A DNA stretch of 64,000 nt from Desulfonauticus submarinus (GTDB lineage: Bacteria; Desulfobacterota; Desulfovibrionia; Desulfovibrionales; Desulfonatronovibrionaceae): positions 1-64,000 of the forward strand of contig NZ_FNIN01000007.1 in NCBI RefSeq assembly GCF_900104045.1, read 5' to 3'. The notes below the pieces were generated by a model, which saw nothing but the letters and a program-made list of their open reading frames with translations, was not told the DNA's origin and searched no databases. Within the stretch, counting starts at the first letter, position 1; every line of letters starts with the position of its first letter. Below are positions 9,258-17,790 of the stretch, one piece after another. The translations under genes and the position numbers were made by a program.

Positions 9258-9981
9258 TGTTTTCATGTCTATGAGGAATGTATCCCAAAGGATGGGCGTG
9301 TTCGTGCTTGTGGAGGACAATGGTAGGATCGTATATAACTTGTTTGTCTCGTAGAATATATTGTTTTTTTGTAATTCTGGCTAAGAAATCATAATCGTGA
9401 GAAATAATAATATAAGCAATGTCTAATTTTTTCAAAATTTCGATAAGCTTAGATCTAGAATGTTCATCTAAACCAGTAGTTGGTTCGTCTAAGATAAGTA
9501 CTTGGGGGGACATAGAAAGGACTGTGGCAATGGAAACCAGTTTTTTTTCTCCACCTGAGAGATTAAAAATATTTCTTGGTCCGAGATCAGCTATACCTAA
9601 TTTTTCTAAAGTTTTTTGAGCTATTTTTAGAGCTTTTTGGGGCTTAAATCCCAGATTTAAAGGTCCAAAAGCAACATCTTCAAGTACTGTAGGAAATATT
9701 AATTGATCATCTGCATTTTGAAAAACAAACCCTATTTTGGGTCTTATTTGTTGGAAATCTTTTTCTTTTATACATTTTTTACCAAAAAGAATAATTTCTC
9801 CTTCTAAAGGAAGAAGTAATCCCACCATTAAAAATACAAGAGTGGTTTTTCCACTTCCATTTGGCCCAATTAAGCCTATTTTTTCATTTTTTTGAAGGCA
9901 AAAATTAATTTTTTCTAAGATAAGTTCTGTTTTTTTGTAGCCAAAGGAGACATTTTTTAGTTGGATTAAAGAGTTACACAC
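9253..9981 (-). CDS. nikO: Nickel/cobalt ECF transporter ATPase (NikO/CbiO)
   Basis: A 242-residue ABC ATPase of the energy-coupling-factor type. Visible motifs are Walker A GPNGSGKTT (39-47), a Q-loop in GFVFQNADDQLIFP, the signature LSGGEKK, and Walker B LILDEPTTGLDE. The last 20 residues are histidine-rich (HKHEHAH and HRHENK, six His), typical of metal-handling versions and consistent with Ni or Co. It powers uptake through NikM and NikQ. It starts 1 base after nikQ, so translation is coupled. I call nickel rather than cobalt because nikK and nikL lie upstream; the specificity is inferred. Confidence 0.88.
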   Translation of the reverse strand: MCNSLIQLKNVSFGYKKTELILEKINFCLQKNEKIGLIGPNGSGKTTLVFLMVGLLLPLEGEIILFGKKCIKEKDFQQIRPKIGFVFQNADDQLIFPTVLEDVAFGPLNLGFKPQKALKIAQKTLEKLGIADLGPRNIFNLSGGEKKLVSIATVLSMSPQVLILDEPTTGLDEHSRSKLIEILKKLDIAYIIISHDYDFLARITKKQYILRDKQVIYDPTIVLHKHEHAHPLGYIPHRHENK

Positions 9982-9982
9982 T

Positions 9983-10729
9983 TTATAAGTACCGTCCTTG
10001 CCATAGAAGTAAGGTAAATATTACAAGGTTTATAAAGGAAAAGTATATATCTTTTAAACCTAGCTTATAGGGATAAAGGCTGTAAAACTTGCCTTTAAAT
10101 CCTCTTAACACAAGAGCTTTGTGTACTCTATCTCCTTTATCGTAAGCTCGCAAGATAATAAGACCTACTAGATAGGCGTAGGTTTTATAAGTAAATAGAT
10201 TTGTTTTAGGTTTAAACCCTTTTACTTTTAAGGAACGAAAAAGTTTATCCTTTTCTTCTTTTAACAGGAAAAGGTAACGGTAAGCAAAAAGAAAAAGATA
10301 AACTAATTTACCTGAAACTTTTAATTCTTGTAAGGCATATCCTAAGGTAGAAATAGGTAAACTTAAGATAAAAGAAAAAAATAAGAGCATTAAAGTATTA
10401 GCTTTAATGCTTAACATAAGACAAAGAGAAAACGCTGGCTTTGAAATTTTAAACCAGCCTATTTGTATAAAGGTTGGTCCATAAATAGTAAAAGGTAAAA
10501 TTAACCAAAAAAATAAAACAAAGGCATTAACTGGTTTTAATTTTTTTAAAGTATCTTTTATACTAAGGCCAGCTAATCCTATACTAATAAGCGCAAAAAA
10601 CAAACTTAAGCAGAGAGTAAAAATATCTTTTTGGGCAGCAATATAAAAGGAAAATATTACTGCCCAAATTATTTTTATTCGAGGGTCTATTTTGTTCCAT
10701 AAGTTTAAATGGGTTTCTTCGCTACTCAT
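9983..10729 (-). CDS. nikQ: Nickel/cobalt ECF transporter transmembrane component (NikQ/CbiQ)
   Basis: A 248-residue membrane protein with about five or six hydrophobic segments. The two coupling motifs of ECF T-components are visible: RSLKVKGFKPK near residue 167 and KALVLRGFKGK near 207, which contact the ATPase grooves. It transmits ATP-driven movement from NikO to the substrate-specific NikM. Its start overlaps the end of nikL by 8 bases and nikO begins 1 base after its stop, so the three genes form one translational unit. Confidence 0.87.
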   Translation of the reverse strand: MSSEETHLNLWNKIDPRIKIIWAVIFSFYIAAQKDIFTLCLSLFFALISIGLAGLSIKDTLKKLKPVNAFVLFFWLILPFTIYGPTFIQIGWFKISKPAFSLCLMLSIKANTLMLLFFSFILSLPISTLGYALQELKVSGKLVYLFLFAYRYLFLLKEEKDKLFRSLKVKGFKPKTNLFTYKTYAYLVGLIILRAYDKGDRVHKALVLRGFKGKFYSLYPYKLGLKDIYFSFINLVIFTLLLWQGRYL

Positions 10730-11372
10730 TTTTGTTTTTGCTCATAAAGTATAGAGCTATTCCCATTAATCCAAAAATATAACCAATGCCAGAAAAAATA
10801 TCTTGCAAAGTTATTTTTTTCTCTTGGAGAAGGGTTAATTTTTCCATTATTGGGTTTAGTCTTTTAGTTAAAACTTTGTCTATGATTTGTTCTATTTCTT
10901 CACAAGATGGAGAATTAGCTGAAAGATTTTTTGAGTTAGCTGGAATAGTAGTATCCCAAGGAAGAACACTACTTGAAGAAGTAGAAGTTTTAGAGGTAGC
11001 AGAAGGAGTTTTTATATCATTTTGTTCTTGAAGTTCTTTAAAAGGTATTTTCCATGTATTTCTGTGTCCCATTCCTGCAAGAATTTCAGCCTCTAAGTCA
11101 TGTTTATTAGTAAATACTTGTTTAGGTAAATCAAAATCTACTTTTCCCTTGTTGTCAGTGGTTTTTGAAGCTATTATTTTTCCTGTGGTTAGGTCTTTTA
11201 TATTTACTGTACCTTTTTTTACCTTTTCTCCAGAAGGATATTTGGACTCACAATAGATTTTTTGTCCTTCTACCCAACAGAAAATATTTACCCTATGGGC
11301 AGATGATTTGGATAATGTTCCCCATATCCCAAAGATAAGAATGAATGTTAAAAAAATATTTATCTTTTTCAT
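10722..11372 (-). CDS. nikL: NikL-like exported component of the nickel ECF transporter
   Basis: A 216-residue protein with an N-terminal signal sequence (to about residue 26, ending SKSSAHR), a small beta-sandwich-like periplasmic domain with carboxypeptidase-regulatory style pattern (GTVNIKDLTTGKIIASKTTD), a Ser/Thr-rich linker (about 123-155), a predicted coiled coil, and one C-terminal membrane helix (about 190-210). This is the layout described for NikL, the accessory protein that replaces NikN in many proteobacterial nickel ECF systems. Position between nikM and nikQ supports this. The sequence is divergent enough that the name rests largely on layout and context. Confidence 0.7.
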   Translation of the reverse strand: MKKINIFLTFILIFGIWGTLSKSSAHRVNIFCWVEGQKIYCESKYPSGEKVKKGTVNIKDLTTGKIIASKTTDNKGKVDFDLPKQVFTNKHDLEAEILAGMGHRNTWKIPFKELQEQNDIKTPSATSKTSTSSSSVLPWDTTIPANSKNLSANSPSCEEIEQIIDKVLTKRLNPIMEKLTLLQEKKITLQDIFSGIGYIFGLMGIALYFMSKNKNE

Positions 11373-11455
11373 TTTGATTACCCCTAAAATTTCTTCAAAG
11401 AGATTTTAACAATAAGCTTAAGAAATTAGTTAAAAAATAAAAAAGTCGAGACTTA

Positions 11456-12034
11456 TTATTGTTCTAATAATTCTGGCTTGGTTTTTAAAATAAAAACTAC
11501 AATAAAATAGGAAATAACTGCTTCTATTCCTGCAATAGGAATGTGGGCTAATACTAAAAGTTTTGCTACAGAAATGAATTCCTCTCCTGAACCTCCTAAG
11601 CTAATACCTGCTAAGACAGCACTTGTAAGTACTGTCAGTCCTGCGAGTATTCCTCCCCATAGAGGCTTAGGTTTTAGTTTAAATAAAATTCCTGCCATAA
11701 CAGCAGGAAGTCCCATAATAGCTGTATTTGCCCCTAGAGTGGTTATTCCGCCAAATTGAAACAAAAGGGCTTGAAGAAGAAGACCTATAAAAAGAGTAGG
11801 TAAGGCCAGTATTCCTAATAAAATGCCTACTAATCCATTTAAAAGTAGATGGGCACTTGAAGGGCCTATGGGTATATGGATTAAGGAAGCTACAAAAAAT
11901 ACAGCCGCTAGAATACCCATTTTGGGAACTTCATTGGGGGATAATTTTTTTAAAGCAATTGCTAAGCCAATACCTGTAATTCCCCATCCTGTAATTAAAA
12001 CTGGTAGACTTAAAACTCCTTCTGAGATGTGCAT
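11456..12034 (-). CDS. nikM: Substrate-specific ECF component NikM/CbiM
   Basis: A 192-residue membrane protein with about six helices. It begins MHISEGVLS, the family hallmark in which the N-terminal amine, His2 and further histidines coordinate Ni(II) or Co(II); the conserved HIPIGPSSAHLLLNG segment lies near residue 54. It captures the metal and delivers it across the inner membrane when coupled to NikQ/NikO. An 83-bp gap to nikL contains a short hairpin followed by a T-rich tract (around 11440-11455), which may reduce read-through. A 118-bp gap with a 30-base palindrome separates it from nikK. Confidence 0.88.
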   Translation of the reverse strand: MHISEGVLSLPVLITGWGITGIGLAIALKKLSPNEVPKMGILAAVFFVASLIHIPIGPSSAHLLLNGLVGILLGILALPTLFIGLLLQALLFQFGGITTLGANTAIMGLPAVMAGILFKLKPKPLWGGILAGLTVLTSAVLAGISLGGSGEEFISVAKLLVLAHIPIAGIEAVISYFIVVFILKTKPELLEQ

Positions 12035-12110
12035 ATCTACTTCCTTATTTAGTTTGAGATGTTAAAGAAGTGTTTTTTATCTAAAATTAAATTTAAAAAA
12101 TTAAAAGTGT

Positions 12111-12140
12111 AAGAATGGGCTATAATTATAGCCCATTCTT
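12111..12140. terminator. 30-base perfect palindrome between nikK and nikM
   Basis: A perfect palindrome (two 15-base arms; AAGAATGGGC at one end, GCCCATTCTT at the other) centred at 12125/12126. On the minus strand it is followed by ACACTTTTAATTTTTT, so the T-run is slightly displaced. It could be a leaky terminator or an mRNA-stabilising hairpin that lets nikK be expressed above the membrane genes. Confidence 0.65.
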
Positions 12141-12152
12141 CCTAATGTGTAT

Positions 12153-12917
12153 TTATTTGCTAGGCCAGGGGGCGAAATATAACCATAACACGGCACCCAA
12201 TTCTACTTCTTTTTGCTTGCCTTTATAGGGTAATGTAAAGTCAGCAGTATTTAAGCCAGCAAATCCCCACCACCCAGCTGCAGGTGGAGTATAAGTGAAT
12301 ATTCCATTTTGGTCAGTTTTTACTACTTGAGTAATATAATACTCTCCTGGAGGAGTTAAGCCTTTTTGATTAAAAAATTCTACTTCTACATCACAATTAG
12401 CAGCAGGTTTGCCGTTTACCAAAACTTTACCTTGAAAGGTATTACCAGCATAAAGTCCAAAAGGTCTGGTTAAAGGGATGATCTCTGTTTTTAAACCAAT
12501 AGGATTATCCCAACCTTCTTCATCGCCAAATGCGGCTACAAATGTTTTAGTATAGTGGATGATATATTTATCTTCTGCAGGTTCAAAGTAAGGTGTTGGT
12601 TTCATAAAAAATTGATATACTCCAGGTCTTTTGAATTTAAAACTAGTCTTCCATGCAGTATGTCCTAAGAAACTAATCTTGTTTAAGTTTTTTCTTAAAT
12701 CAATTATTTTGTCTCCTACCTTTACTCCAAATTTTTCAGGTTTAACTAACTCCATTCCCTTCATTTCCATAGGATGAATAAAGGCCAACATAAGCTCAAT
12801 TGTCTTTGCTTCAGGAGTAATCATAGATTTTTGAGGCAATAAGAACCCAAAATGGGCATAAGCCGTAAGTGGTAAAGTTAGTAACATTAAGATTAGAAAA
12901 AATTTTACTAAACGCAT
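12153..12917 (-). CDS. nikK: NikK-like periplasmic protein (DUF4198 family)
   Basis: A 254-residue exported protein. The signal peptide ends AYA and would leave a mature N-terminus beginning HFGFLLPQ, a histidine as first residue, which is well suited to metal binding. The body fits the DUF4198 family, in which NikK is the nickel-associated member: beta-sandwich with the C-terminal carboxypeptidase-like segment ([20 protein letters not shown]) and the GWWGFAGLN stretch. It is first in the nickel operon and starts behind AAAGGAGG. In known systems NikK and NikL assist NikM/Q/O in nickel import, which sulfate reducers need for NiFe hydrogenases. The exact action of NikK is not established. Confidence 0.78.
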   Translation of the reverse strand: MRLVKFFLILMLLTLPLTAYAHFGFLLPQKSMITPEAKTIELMLAFIHPMEMKGMELVKPEKFGVKVGDKIIDLRKNLNKISFLGHTAWKTSFKFKRPGVYQFFMKPTPYFEPAEDKYIIHYTKTFVAAFGDEEGWDNPIGLKTEIIPLTRPFGLYAGNTFQGKVLVNGKPAANCDVEVEFFNQKGLTPPGEYYITQVVKTDQNGIFTYTPPAAGWWGFAGLNTADFTLPYKGKQKEVELGAVLWLYFAPWPSK

Positions 12918-12938
12918 AAACAGTAACCTCCTTTTATA

Positions 12939-12971
12939 TTTTGTAAATGATAAGTGTGAAGTATTACAAAA
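12939..12971. promoter_or_regulatory. Candidate operator upstream of nikK
   Basis: Inverted arms TTTTGTAA (12939-12946) and TTACAAAA (12964-12971) are separated by 17 bases, close to the half-site spacing used by NikR in E. coli. The location 20-55 bases above the nikK start fits a metal-responsive repressor site. The arm sequence does not match the NikR consensus I know, so this is only a candidate. Confidence 0.3.
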
Positions 12972-13016
12972 AAGTATTCAAGTCAACTAGAAAAAGAGTG
13001 TATCCTTTTAATTAAT

Positions 13017-13040
13017 TACTGCTAACTTAAGTTAGCAGTA
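13017..13040. promoter_or_regulatory. Perfect 24-bp palindrome, probable operator
   Basis: Two perfect 12-base arms (TACTGCTAACTT and its complement) meet with no loop, centred at 13028/13029, in the divergent region between nikK (minus) and the exporter operon (plus). It is not directly followed by a T-run on either strand, so it is not a normal terminator. A dimeric transcription factor site is the simplest reading. Confidence 0.55.
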
Positions 13041-13159
13041 TAGATGTGGTTTTTTAAAAAAGTATAACAATATTAGTATGTTACAGTATTGTGAAAAATG
13101 GCACTAAATTTGTAGGAGGGTTGAAGGTTTATTTAAAAAATAAAAAAGGAGGTGTTTTT

Positions 13160-13351
13160 ATGGCTGAAGACAAAAAACAATGCAAAACAGAAAGTTCTTT
13201 GAGTATTGATTCGTTAGAAGCCCACGATGTGTTAGAAGGAGCTGAGCCTTGGGAGCCAATTGAAACGAAGTTGGTATTATGGTCTTTTGCTATAGCGGTT
13301 GTGGTGTTGTTAATTGGTTTATGGTTTGTTCCTTCTTCGATTTTACATTAA
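13160..13351 (+). CDS. Small single-span membrane protein upstream of the PSE exporter
   Basis: A 63-residue protein: a charged cytoplasmic N-terminus with several Cys/Ser and acidic residues (AEDKKQCKTESS, LEGAEPWEPIETK), then one membrane helix at about 40-58 (LVLWSFAIAVVVLLIGLWFV). The ATG at 13160 is preceded by AAAGGAGGTG, 6 bases away, which is far better than the upstream in-frame GTG at 13091. It opens a three-gene plus-strand operon with an 80-residue soluble protein and a 531-residue YeiH-type transporter. I do not recognise the family. A small accessory subunit of the transporter is a reasonable guess from context only. Confidence 0.75.
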   Translation: MAEDKKQCKTESSLSIDSLEAHDVLEGAEPWEPIETKLVLWSFAIAVVVLLIGLWFVPSSILH

Positions 13352-13372
13352 TTTTTTAAGGGGGACGTTGTT

Positions 13373-13615
13373 GTGGAACTTACTGTGGTACATGATGGAA
13401 AAGAATGGATTGCTTTTGATCAAGACAAGGAATTTAGAGGTACTAGTTTAGAAGAGATGGACGATCAAATTAGGGATTATGTATTGAAAAGTGGAAGGGT
13501 AGGCAAGGGACAGAGGCTTAAAGTATGGATGTATTTTAATACAGCTGTTATTCCTGAATGGATGAGGCAGTATATGCAGCATTATTTTAATCGAGTATTG
13601 ATTATAGAAAACTAA
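13373..13615 (+). CDS. Small soluble protein of unknown function in the exporter operon
   Basis: An 80-residue protein, no signal peptide or membrane segment. It starts with GTG behind AAGGGGGAC. The pattern is a beta-strand pair with an embedded conserved-looking turn (VVHDGKEWIAFDQDKEFRGT), an amphipathic helix (SLEEMDDQIRDYVLKS), then strand and aromatic helix (KVWMYFNTAVIPEWMRQYMQ). I do not recognise a named family. It sits 21 bases after the small membrane protein and 20 bases before the transporter, so the three are co-transcribed, and a regulatory or subunit role toward the transporter is inferred. Confidence 0.75.
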   Translation: MELTVVHDGKEWIAFDQDKEFRGTSLEEMDDQIRDYVLKSGRVGKGQRLKVWMYFNTAVIPEWMRQYMQHYFNRVLIIEN

Positions 13616-13635
13616 GTTCAGAGGAGGTGGGATAG

Positions 13636-15231
13636 ATGACAGACTTATCTAATAGAAAGTGGTATACAGGCATGCTCACCCAAGAGGATTGGTGGGCTGT
13701 ATGGCTAGGATTAGGATTTTTCTTTTTATCTCTTTTAAATATTTGGGGTATAGATTTAGTTGGTTGGGTTACTTATCCGACAAAATGGGTATTTAGCCCA
13801 CCACCAGAAGGTAAGGGGGCTATTAGCCATGCCTTTTATGCCTTGGGTAAAAAGTATAGTTTAACTGCTAAAGATTTTTATAAAGGGCTTGGTTGGTGGT
13901 CTATTATTTGGACTTATGTAATTTTTGGCGTTGCCACCACTATTGGTGCTAAATGCATGAAATGGAATATAAAGAAGTTTATTGGTGGCTGGACAATTAT
14001 TTTCTTTTTAACCATTGCCACTTGGTTTGTTGGACATCATGCTTTTTTTGCTGCCACTAAAGTTGATTGGCATAAATATGGTCTTAATTTTGCTCTTTCT
14101 TTGGGTGGTGGAGCATCTTTTATTTTAGCCTTAATTGTAGGATTAATTATTGGTAATTTTTTTAAAGGGCTTGCTAATTATCTTACAGAGGCAGCTAAGC
14201 CAGAGTGGTATATTAAAACCGCTATTGTTTATCTTGGAGCAAAGTTGGGCTATTTGCCTATAAAGTTAGCAGGATTTTCTCATAAATTAGGAAAAGTGGC
14301 TACAGACTTAACCTTAGATTTATTTATTGCTGGTGCTGCTGCTACAATTGTGGCTTACATGATTTTCTGGCCAGGAATTTATACTATTTCCAGAAGAATT
14401 TTTAAATTACCCAGAAAAACAGCTGCTGTCTTAGGATCTGGTATATCAATTTGTGGTGTTTCTGCTGCTGTTGCCACAGGTGGTGCTGTAAGAGCAAAAC
14501 CCGTGGTATCTATTATGGTTTCCGCTTTAGTTGTTGTTTGGGCAGTAATTGAACTTATTGTATTGCCTGGATTTTTTACTCATGTATGGCCAGGAACAAG
14601 TGATCCTTTAGTTGGTGGTGCAGCTTTAGGTCTTTCTGTAAAAACAGATGGTGCGGATGCAGCTTCTGGTGAACTTTTAGATGTATTTTTAAGAAGTAAG
14701 ATTCAAAATGAGACCAATGGTCAAGTAGTTTGGCCTGAAGGTATTATTACTGCTAGTGCAGTTATGACTAAAGTTTGGATAGATGTATTTATTGGTATTT
14801 GGGCATTTGTTTTAGCAATGGTCTGGGTATATAAAATTGAACGTCGTCCAGGAGAATATGTCCCACCCTCTGAAATTTGGCATCGTTTTCCAAAATTTGT
14901 TATTGGTTATTTTGTTGCTTGGTTGTTATTGTTAGCCATATTTTTTGGCCCAGGACATGCTGGAGCTCCAGAAGGGGCAAGTTTGCTTAAATCTATTAAA
15001 GCTGGAGTTGTGCCTGTAGAAAAAGGTATGAGAAAGTTGTTCTTTATGCTTACTTTTATGAGTCTTGGGATTATTACAGATTTTAAGAAACTTAAAGAGT
15101 GTCAATTTGGCAAGATGGTTTGGGTATATTTTGTAGGTTTGTTCTTATTTATTATTCCTGTAGCTATTATTGTAGCTTATCTTTTCCATCATGGAATGGA
15201 GATTCCAAATATTGCTCAATTTGTAAAGTAA
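13636..15231 (+). CDS. Putative sulfate exporter family transporter (YeiH/PSE), enlarged
   Basis: A 531-residue membrane protein with about 12 hydrophobic stretches. The second half carries the family segments of PF03601-type proteins (YeiH, TauZ): KTAAVLGSGISICGVSAAVA near 255-275, and FMLTFMSLGIITDFKKLKE near the C-terminus. Typical members have about 340 residues; here an extra N-terminal region of about 150 residues with several helices precedes the core, and a soluble loop near 335-365 (KTDGADAASGELLDVF) is inserted. Proposed substrates in the family are sulfate or sulfite, unproven here. RBS is GAGGAGGTGGG. It closes a three-gene operon ended by a strong terminator. Confidence 0.82.
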   Translation: MTDLSNRKWYTGMLTQEDWWAVWLGLGFFFLSLLNIWGIDLVGWVTYPTKWVFSPPPEGKGAISHAFYALGKKYSLTAKDFYKGLGWWSIIWTYVIFGVATTIGAKCMKWNIKKFIGGWTIIFFLTIATWFVGHHAFFAATKVDWHKYGLNFALSLGGGASFILALIVGLIIGNFFKGLANYLTEAAKPEWYIKTAIVYLGAKLGYLPIKLAGFSHKLGKVATDLTLDLFIAGAAATIVAYMIFWPGIYTISRRIFKLPRKTAAVLGSGISICGVSAAVATGGAVRAKPVVSIMVSALVVVWAVIELIVLPGFFTHVWPGTSDPLVGGAALGLSVKTDGADAASGELLDVFLRSKIQNETNGQVVWPEGIITASAVMTKVWIDVFIGIWAFVLAMVWVYKIERRPGEYVPPSEIWHRFPKFVIGYFVAWLLLLAIFFGPGHAGAPEGASLLKSIKAGVVPVEKGMRKLFFMLTFMSLGIITDFKKLKECQFGKMVWVYFVGLFLFIIPVAIIVAYLFHHGMEIPNIAQFVK

Positions 15232-15250
15232 AGGTTTTATCTTTGGTTTG

Positions 15251-15280
15251 AAAAAAGCGAGGGATTTCCCTCGCTTTTTT
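15251..15280 (+). terminator. Rho-independent terminator after the exporter operon
   Basis: Stem GCGAGGGA (15257-15264) and TCCCTCGC (15267-15274) with a 2-base nominal loop, flanked by A6 and T-runs extending to about 15283. The A/T flanks extend the stem, so it could work on both strands, but only plus-strand transcription is expected here. Confidence 0.92.
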
Positions 15281-15417
15281 TTTGCTAATTTTGTGCAATT
15301 ATTAAAAGTTAGAAAACCTTAAATTTAGAAAAATCAGCTAGATAAAATTTTATATAAAAAATATTGGAAGAAATTTAATTTTAAGGTTATTTTTAGAAAA
15401 ATTTTTTGGGTGAAATT

Positions 15418-17769
15418 ATGGCCAAACTTAGTTTGCAAAGTAAATTTTTCTTAGGTGTAGGTCTTGTTTGTCTTTTAAGTGGCATTTTTTTTATAAGTAC
15501 CTTGTACTTTCATATGAAGAGTCTTTTGGTTTCAGAAATAAGTGATAAAGCTAATTTAATCTTACGAGAAGCCAATGCTGTTCAAGGATATGTAAGAGAT
15601 GTCTTGCGTCCAGCAATGTTTAAAAATTTACCTGCAGATAAGTTTATCCTTGAGGCTATGTCTTCTTCTTATATTTCTCGCAAGGTTATGGAAAGGCTTT
15701 CTAAACATACCACTATTTACTATCGTCGAGTTGCCTTTAATGCAAGAAATCCTCTTTATAATCCTAATAATTTAGAAAAGGAGATTATTGTTTTTTTTAA
15801 AAAGCGAAACTCAACTCATTTTGAAGGATTTAAGAAAATTAAGGGCAAAGAGTTTTATCTTTCAGCAAGACCAGTTGTTTTTAAAAAAGAGTGTCTTCAT
15901 TGTCATGGAAATCCTAAAAATGCTCCAAAAGAACTTATTTTAAAATATGGATCTAAAAGAGGATTTTTTCATAAACTTAATGAAGTAGGAGGGGCAGTAA
16001 TAGTTGGCTTTCCTATAGAAGCAGCAGTAAAGCAAATAAAAGAAGCAACTGTCGGATATATTGCTGTTTATTCTTCTATGTTTTTTGTTTTTTTTGGTTT
16101 AATTTCAATTTATTTTCGACAACTTGTGGTATTAAATTTTAAAAAGTTGACTTCTATTTTTAGGAAACATTTTTCAGAACCAGCAGAGTTAAATTTGTTG
16201 GATAAATTACATACTAAAGATGAAATAGAAGAACTAGTGCTTGGAATGGAAGAATTGGCCAAGCACTTATATAATGCAAGAATTAAGTTAAAAGAATATG
16301 CAACAAATTTAGAAGCAATGGTTGAAGAAAGAACAAAAGAGTTACAAGAAGAAGTTATTTCTAGGAAAAAAGATATAAATTTATTAGTAAATTTAGTTGA
16401 TTTAATTACAAGATATAAAACAAGTGAGAGTCTTATTACTAAAACTCTTGAGTTGATAGTTAAACGTTTAGACCTAAATTATGCTATATATGTTTGTTCT
16501 ACTTTTTCTAATAGAAAATTTATTTGGCCAAAAGACTTCAATGCTGTGGATGTTCCAAGGAGTTATATTAATGAGGTCAAACAAAATAAAATTCTTGCTA
16601 GAGATGGATTCATTTATGTCCTGGTTTATTCCCAGGATAGAATATGGGGATGCCTAGCTTTGCCTGAGAATAAATATGCTCTAAAAAATGAGCATATTCT
16701 TATAGCTATAGGAAAGCAGATGGGCATTGCTTTAGAGAGCATTCAGTCAATAAATGAGCTTATTTATCAATACGATATTTTACAATCTCTTTTTGATGGA
16801 ATTTCTGATCCTTTGTTTTTAATTGAAGAAAATGGTGACTTTATAATGCAAAATAAGGCGGCAAATATATTAAATAAAGAGTTTCAATTTAATTTTTTAA
16901 AAGACTTTATCTCTATAACAAAACATAAAGAAATTATCGCAAAATGCTTAGAACAAGATACTCCATGTAGAATAGAATGGCAGACAAAAGAACGATGGTT
17001 TGCAGTAAGAATATATCCACTTTACGCTCCTCCTCAAGGAATGAAACGACTTATTATTTATGTAAGAGATGTAACTGGAGAAAAGAAAATGTTAGAGCAG
17101 ATCAGAAGGACAGAAAAATTATCTGCTGTAGGTAAGTTAGCCGCAGGATTGGCTCATGAAATTAATAACCCTTTGGGAGTTATTTTGTGTTATGTGGATT
17201 TACTTCAGGAAAACGTAAAATCAGAGCAAGGAAAAAGAGATTTAGAGATAATAAAGAAACATGCAACTCAAGCGCAGAAAATACTAGGCGATTTGCTTAA
17301 TTTTGCAAGGCCAAAATCTTCTTTTGGCATATGTAACTTAGAAGAACTGGCAAAAAATATACAGGCAGTATTTGAGGTTCAAGCAAAGAAAAAAGGTATA
17401 AATTTTGAGTTAAAATTAGATTCTAATTTACCTTTGTTGAATTACGATAGTAGTTTGTTAGAGCAGATTTTCACTAATTTAATTTTAAATGCATTTGATG
17501 CTTTAGATAATCAAGAAAATGGAGCTGTTAAAGTAAGTTTATCCAAGCTAGATAGAGAAATTGTTTTAGAAGTAAGAGATAATGGTCCAGGTATTCCAGA
17601 GGATATAAGGGATTCTATCTTTGATCCCTTTTTTACTACCAAAGAAGTTGGTAAAGGTACAGGTCTAGGCTTAGCGGTAGTATATGGCTTAGTAGAAGAG
17701 TTAGGTGGGAAGATAGAAGTATTTAATGAAAATGGTGCTGTTTTTAGAATTTTTCTTCCTTGGCAATAG
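15418..17769 (+). CDS. Membrane sensor histidine kinase with periplasmic CxxCH (haem c) domain
   Basis: A 783-residue kinase. An N-terminal membrane helix (about 10-32) is followed by a periplasmic DUF3365/Tll0287-like domain holding CLHCH (Cys159, Cys162, His163), a c-type haem attachment motif, then a second helix (about 215-237), a HAMP-like region, a coiled coil, a GAF-like region (about 315-440), a PAS-like segment (about 450-545), HisKA with AHEINNPLG (His580) and a HATPase domain ([18 protein letters not shown]). Haem suggests sensing of redox state or a small ligand. I chose the ATG at 15418; the TTG at 15406 is possible. The cognate NtrC-type regulator starts 22 bases downstream. Confidence 0.88.
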   Translation: MAKLSLQSKFFLGVGLVCLLSGIFFISTLYFHMKSLLVSEISDKANLILREANAVQGYVRDVLRPAMFKNLPADKFILEAMSSSYISRKVMERLSKHTTIYYRRVAFNARNPLYNPNNLEKEIIVFFKKRNSTHFEGFKKIKGKEFYLSARPVVFKKECLHCHGNPKNAPKELILKYGSKRGFFHKLNEVGGAVIVGFPIEAAVKQIKEATVGYIAVYSSMFFVFFGLISIYFRQLVVLNFKKLTSIFRKHFSEPAELNLLDKLHTKDEIEELVLGMEELAKHLYNARIKLKEYATNLEAMVEERTKELQEEVISRKKDINLLVNLVDLITRYKTSESLITKTLELIVKRLDLNYAIYVCSTFSNRKFIWPKDFNAVDVPRSYINEVKQNKILARDGFIYVLVYSQDRIWGCLALPENKYALKNEHILIAIGKQMGIALESIQSINELIYQYDILQSLFDGISDPLFLIEENGDFIMQNKAANILNKEFQFNFLKDFISITKHKEIIAKCLEQDTPCRIEWQTKERWFAVRIYPLYAPPQGMKRLIIYVRDVTGEKKMLEQIRRTEKLSAVGKLAAGLAHEINNPLGVILCYVDLLQENVKSEQGKRDLEIIKKHATQAQKILGDLLNFARPKSSFGICNLEELAKNIQAVFEVQAKKKGINFELKLDSNLPLLNYDSSLLEQIFTNLILNAFDALDNQENGAVKVSLSKLDREIVLEVRDNGPGIPEDIRDSIFDPFFTTKEVGKGTGLGLAVVYGLVEELGGKIEVFNENGAVFRIFLPWQ

Positions 17770-17790
17770 AATAAAAGGAGTAGAAATATA

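Noticed and set aside
13062-13084. GTATAAC...GTATGTTAC near the exporter operon as a NikR-like site
   Set aside because: The halves are not true inverted repeats beyond 5 bases.
13091-13159. N-terminal extension of the 63-residue membrane protein starting at GTG 13091
   Set aside because: The added residues are basic and AT-driven, with the strong ribosome-binding site AAAGGAGG lying inside them just before the ATG at 13160.
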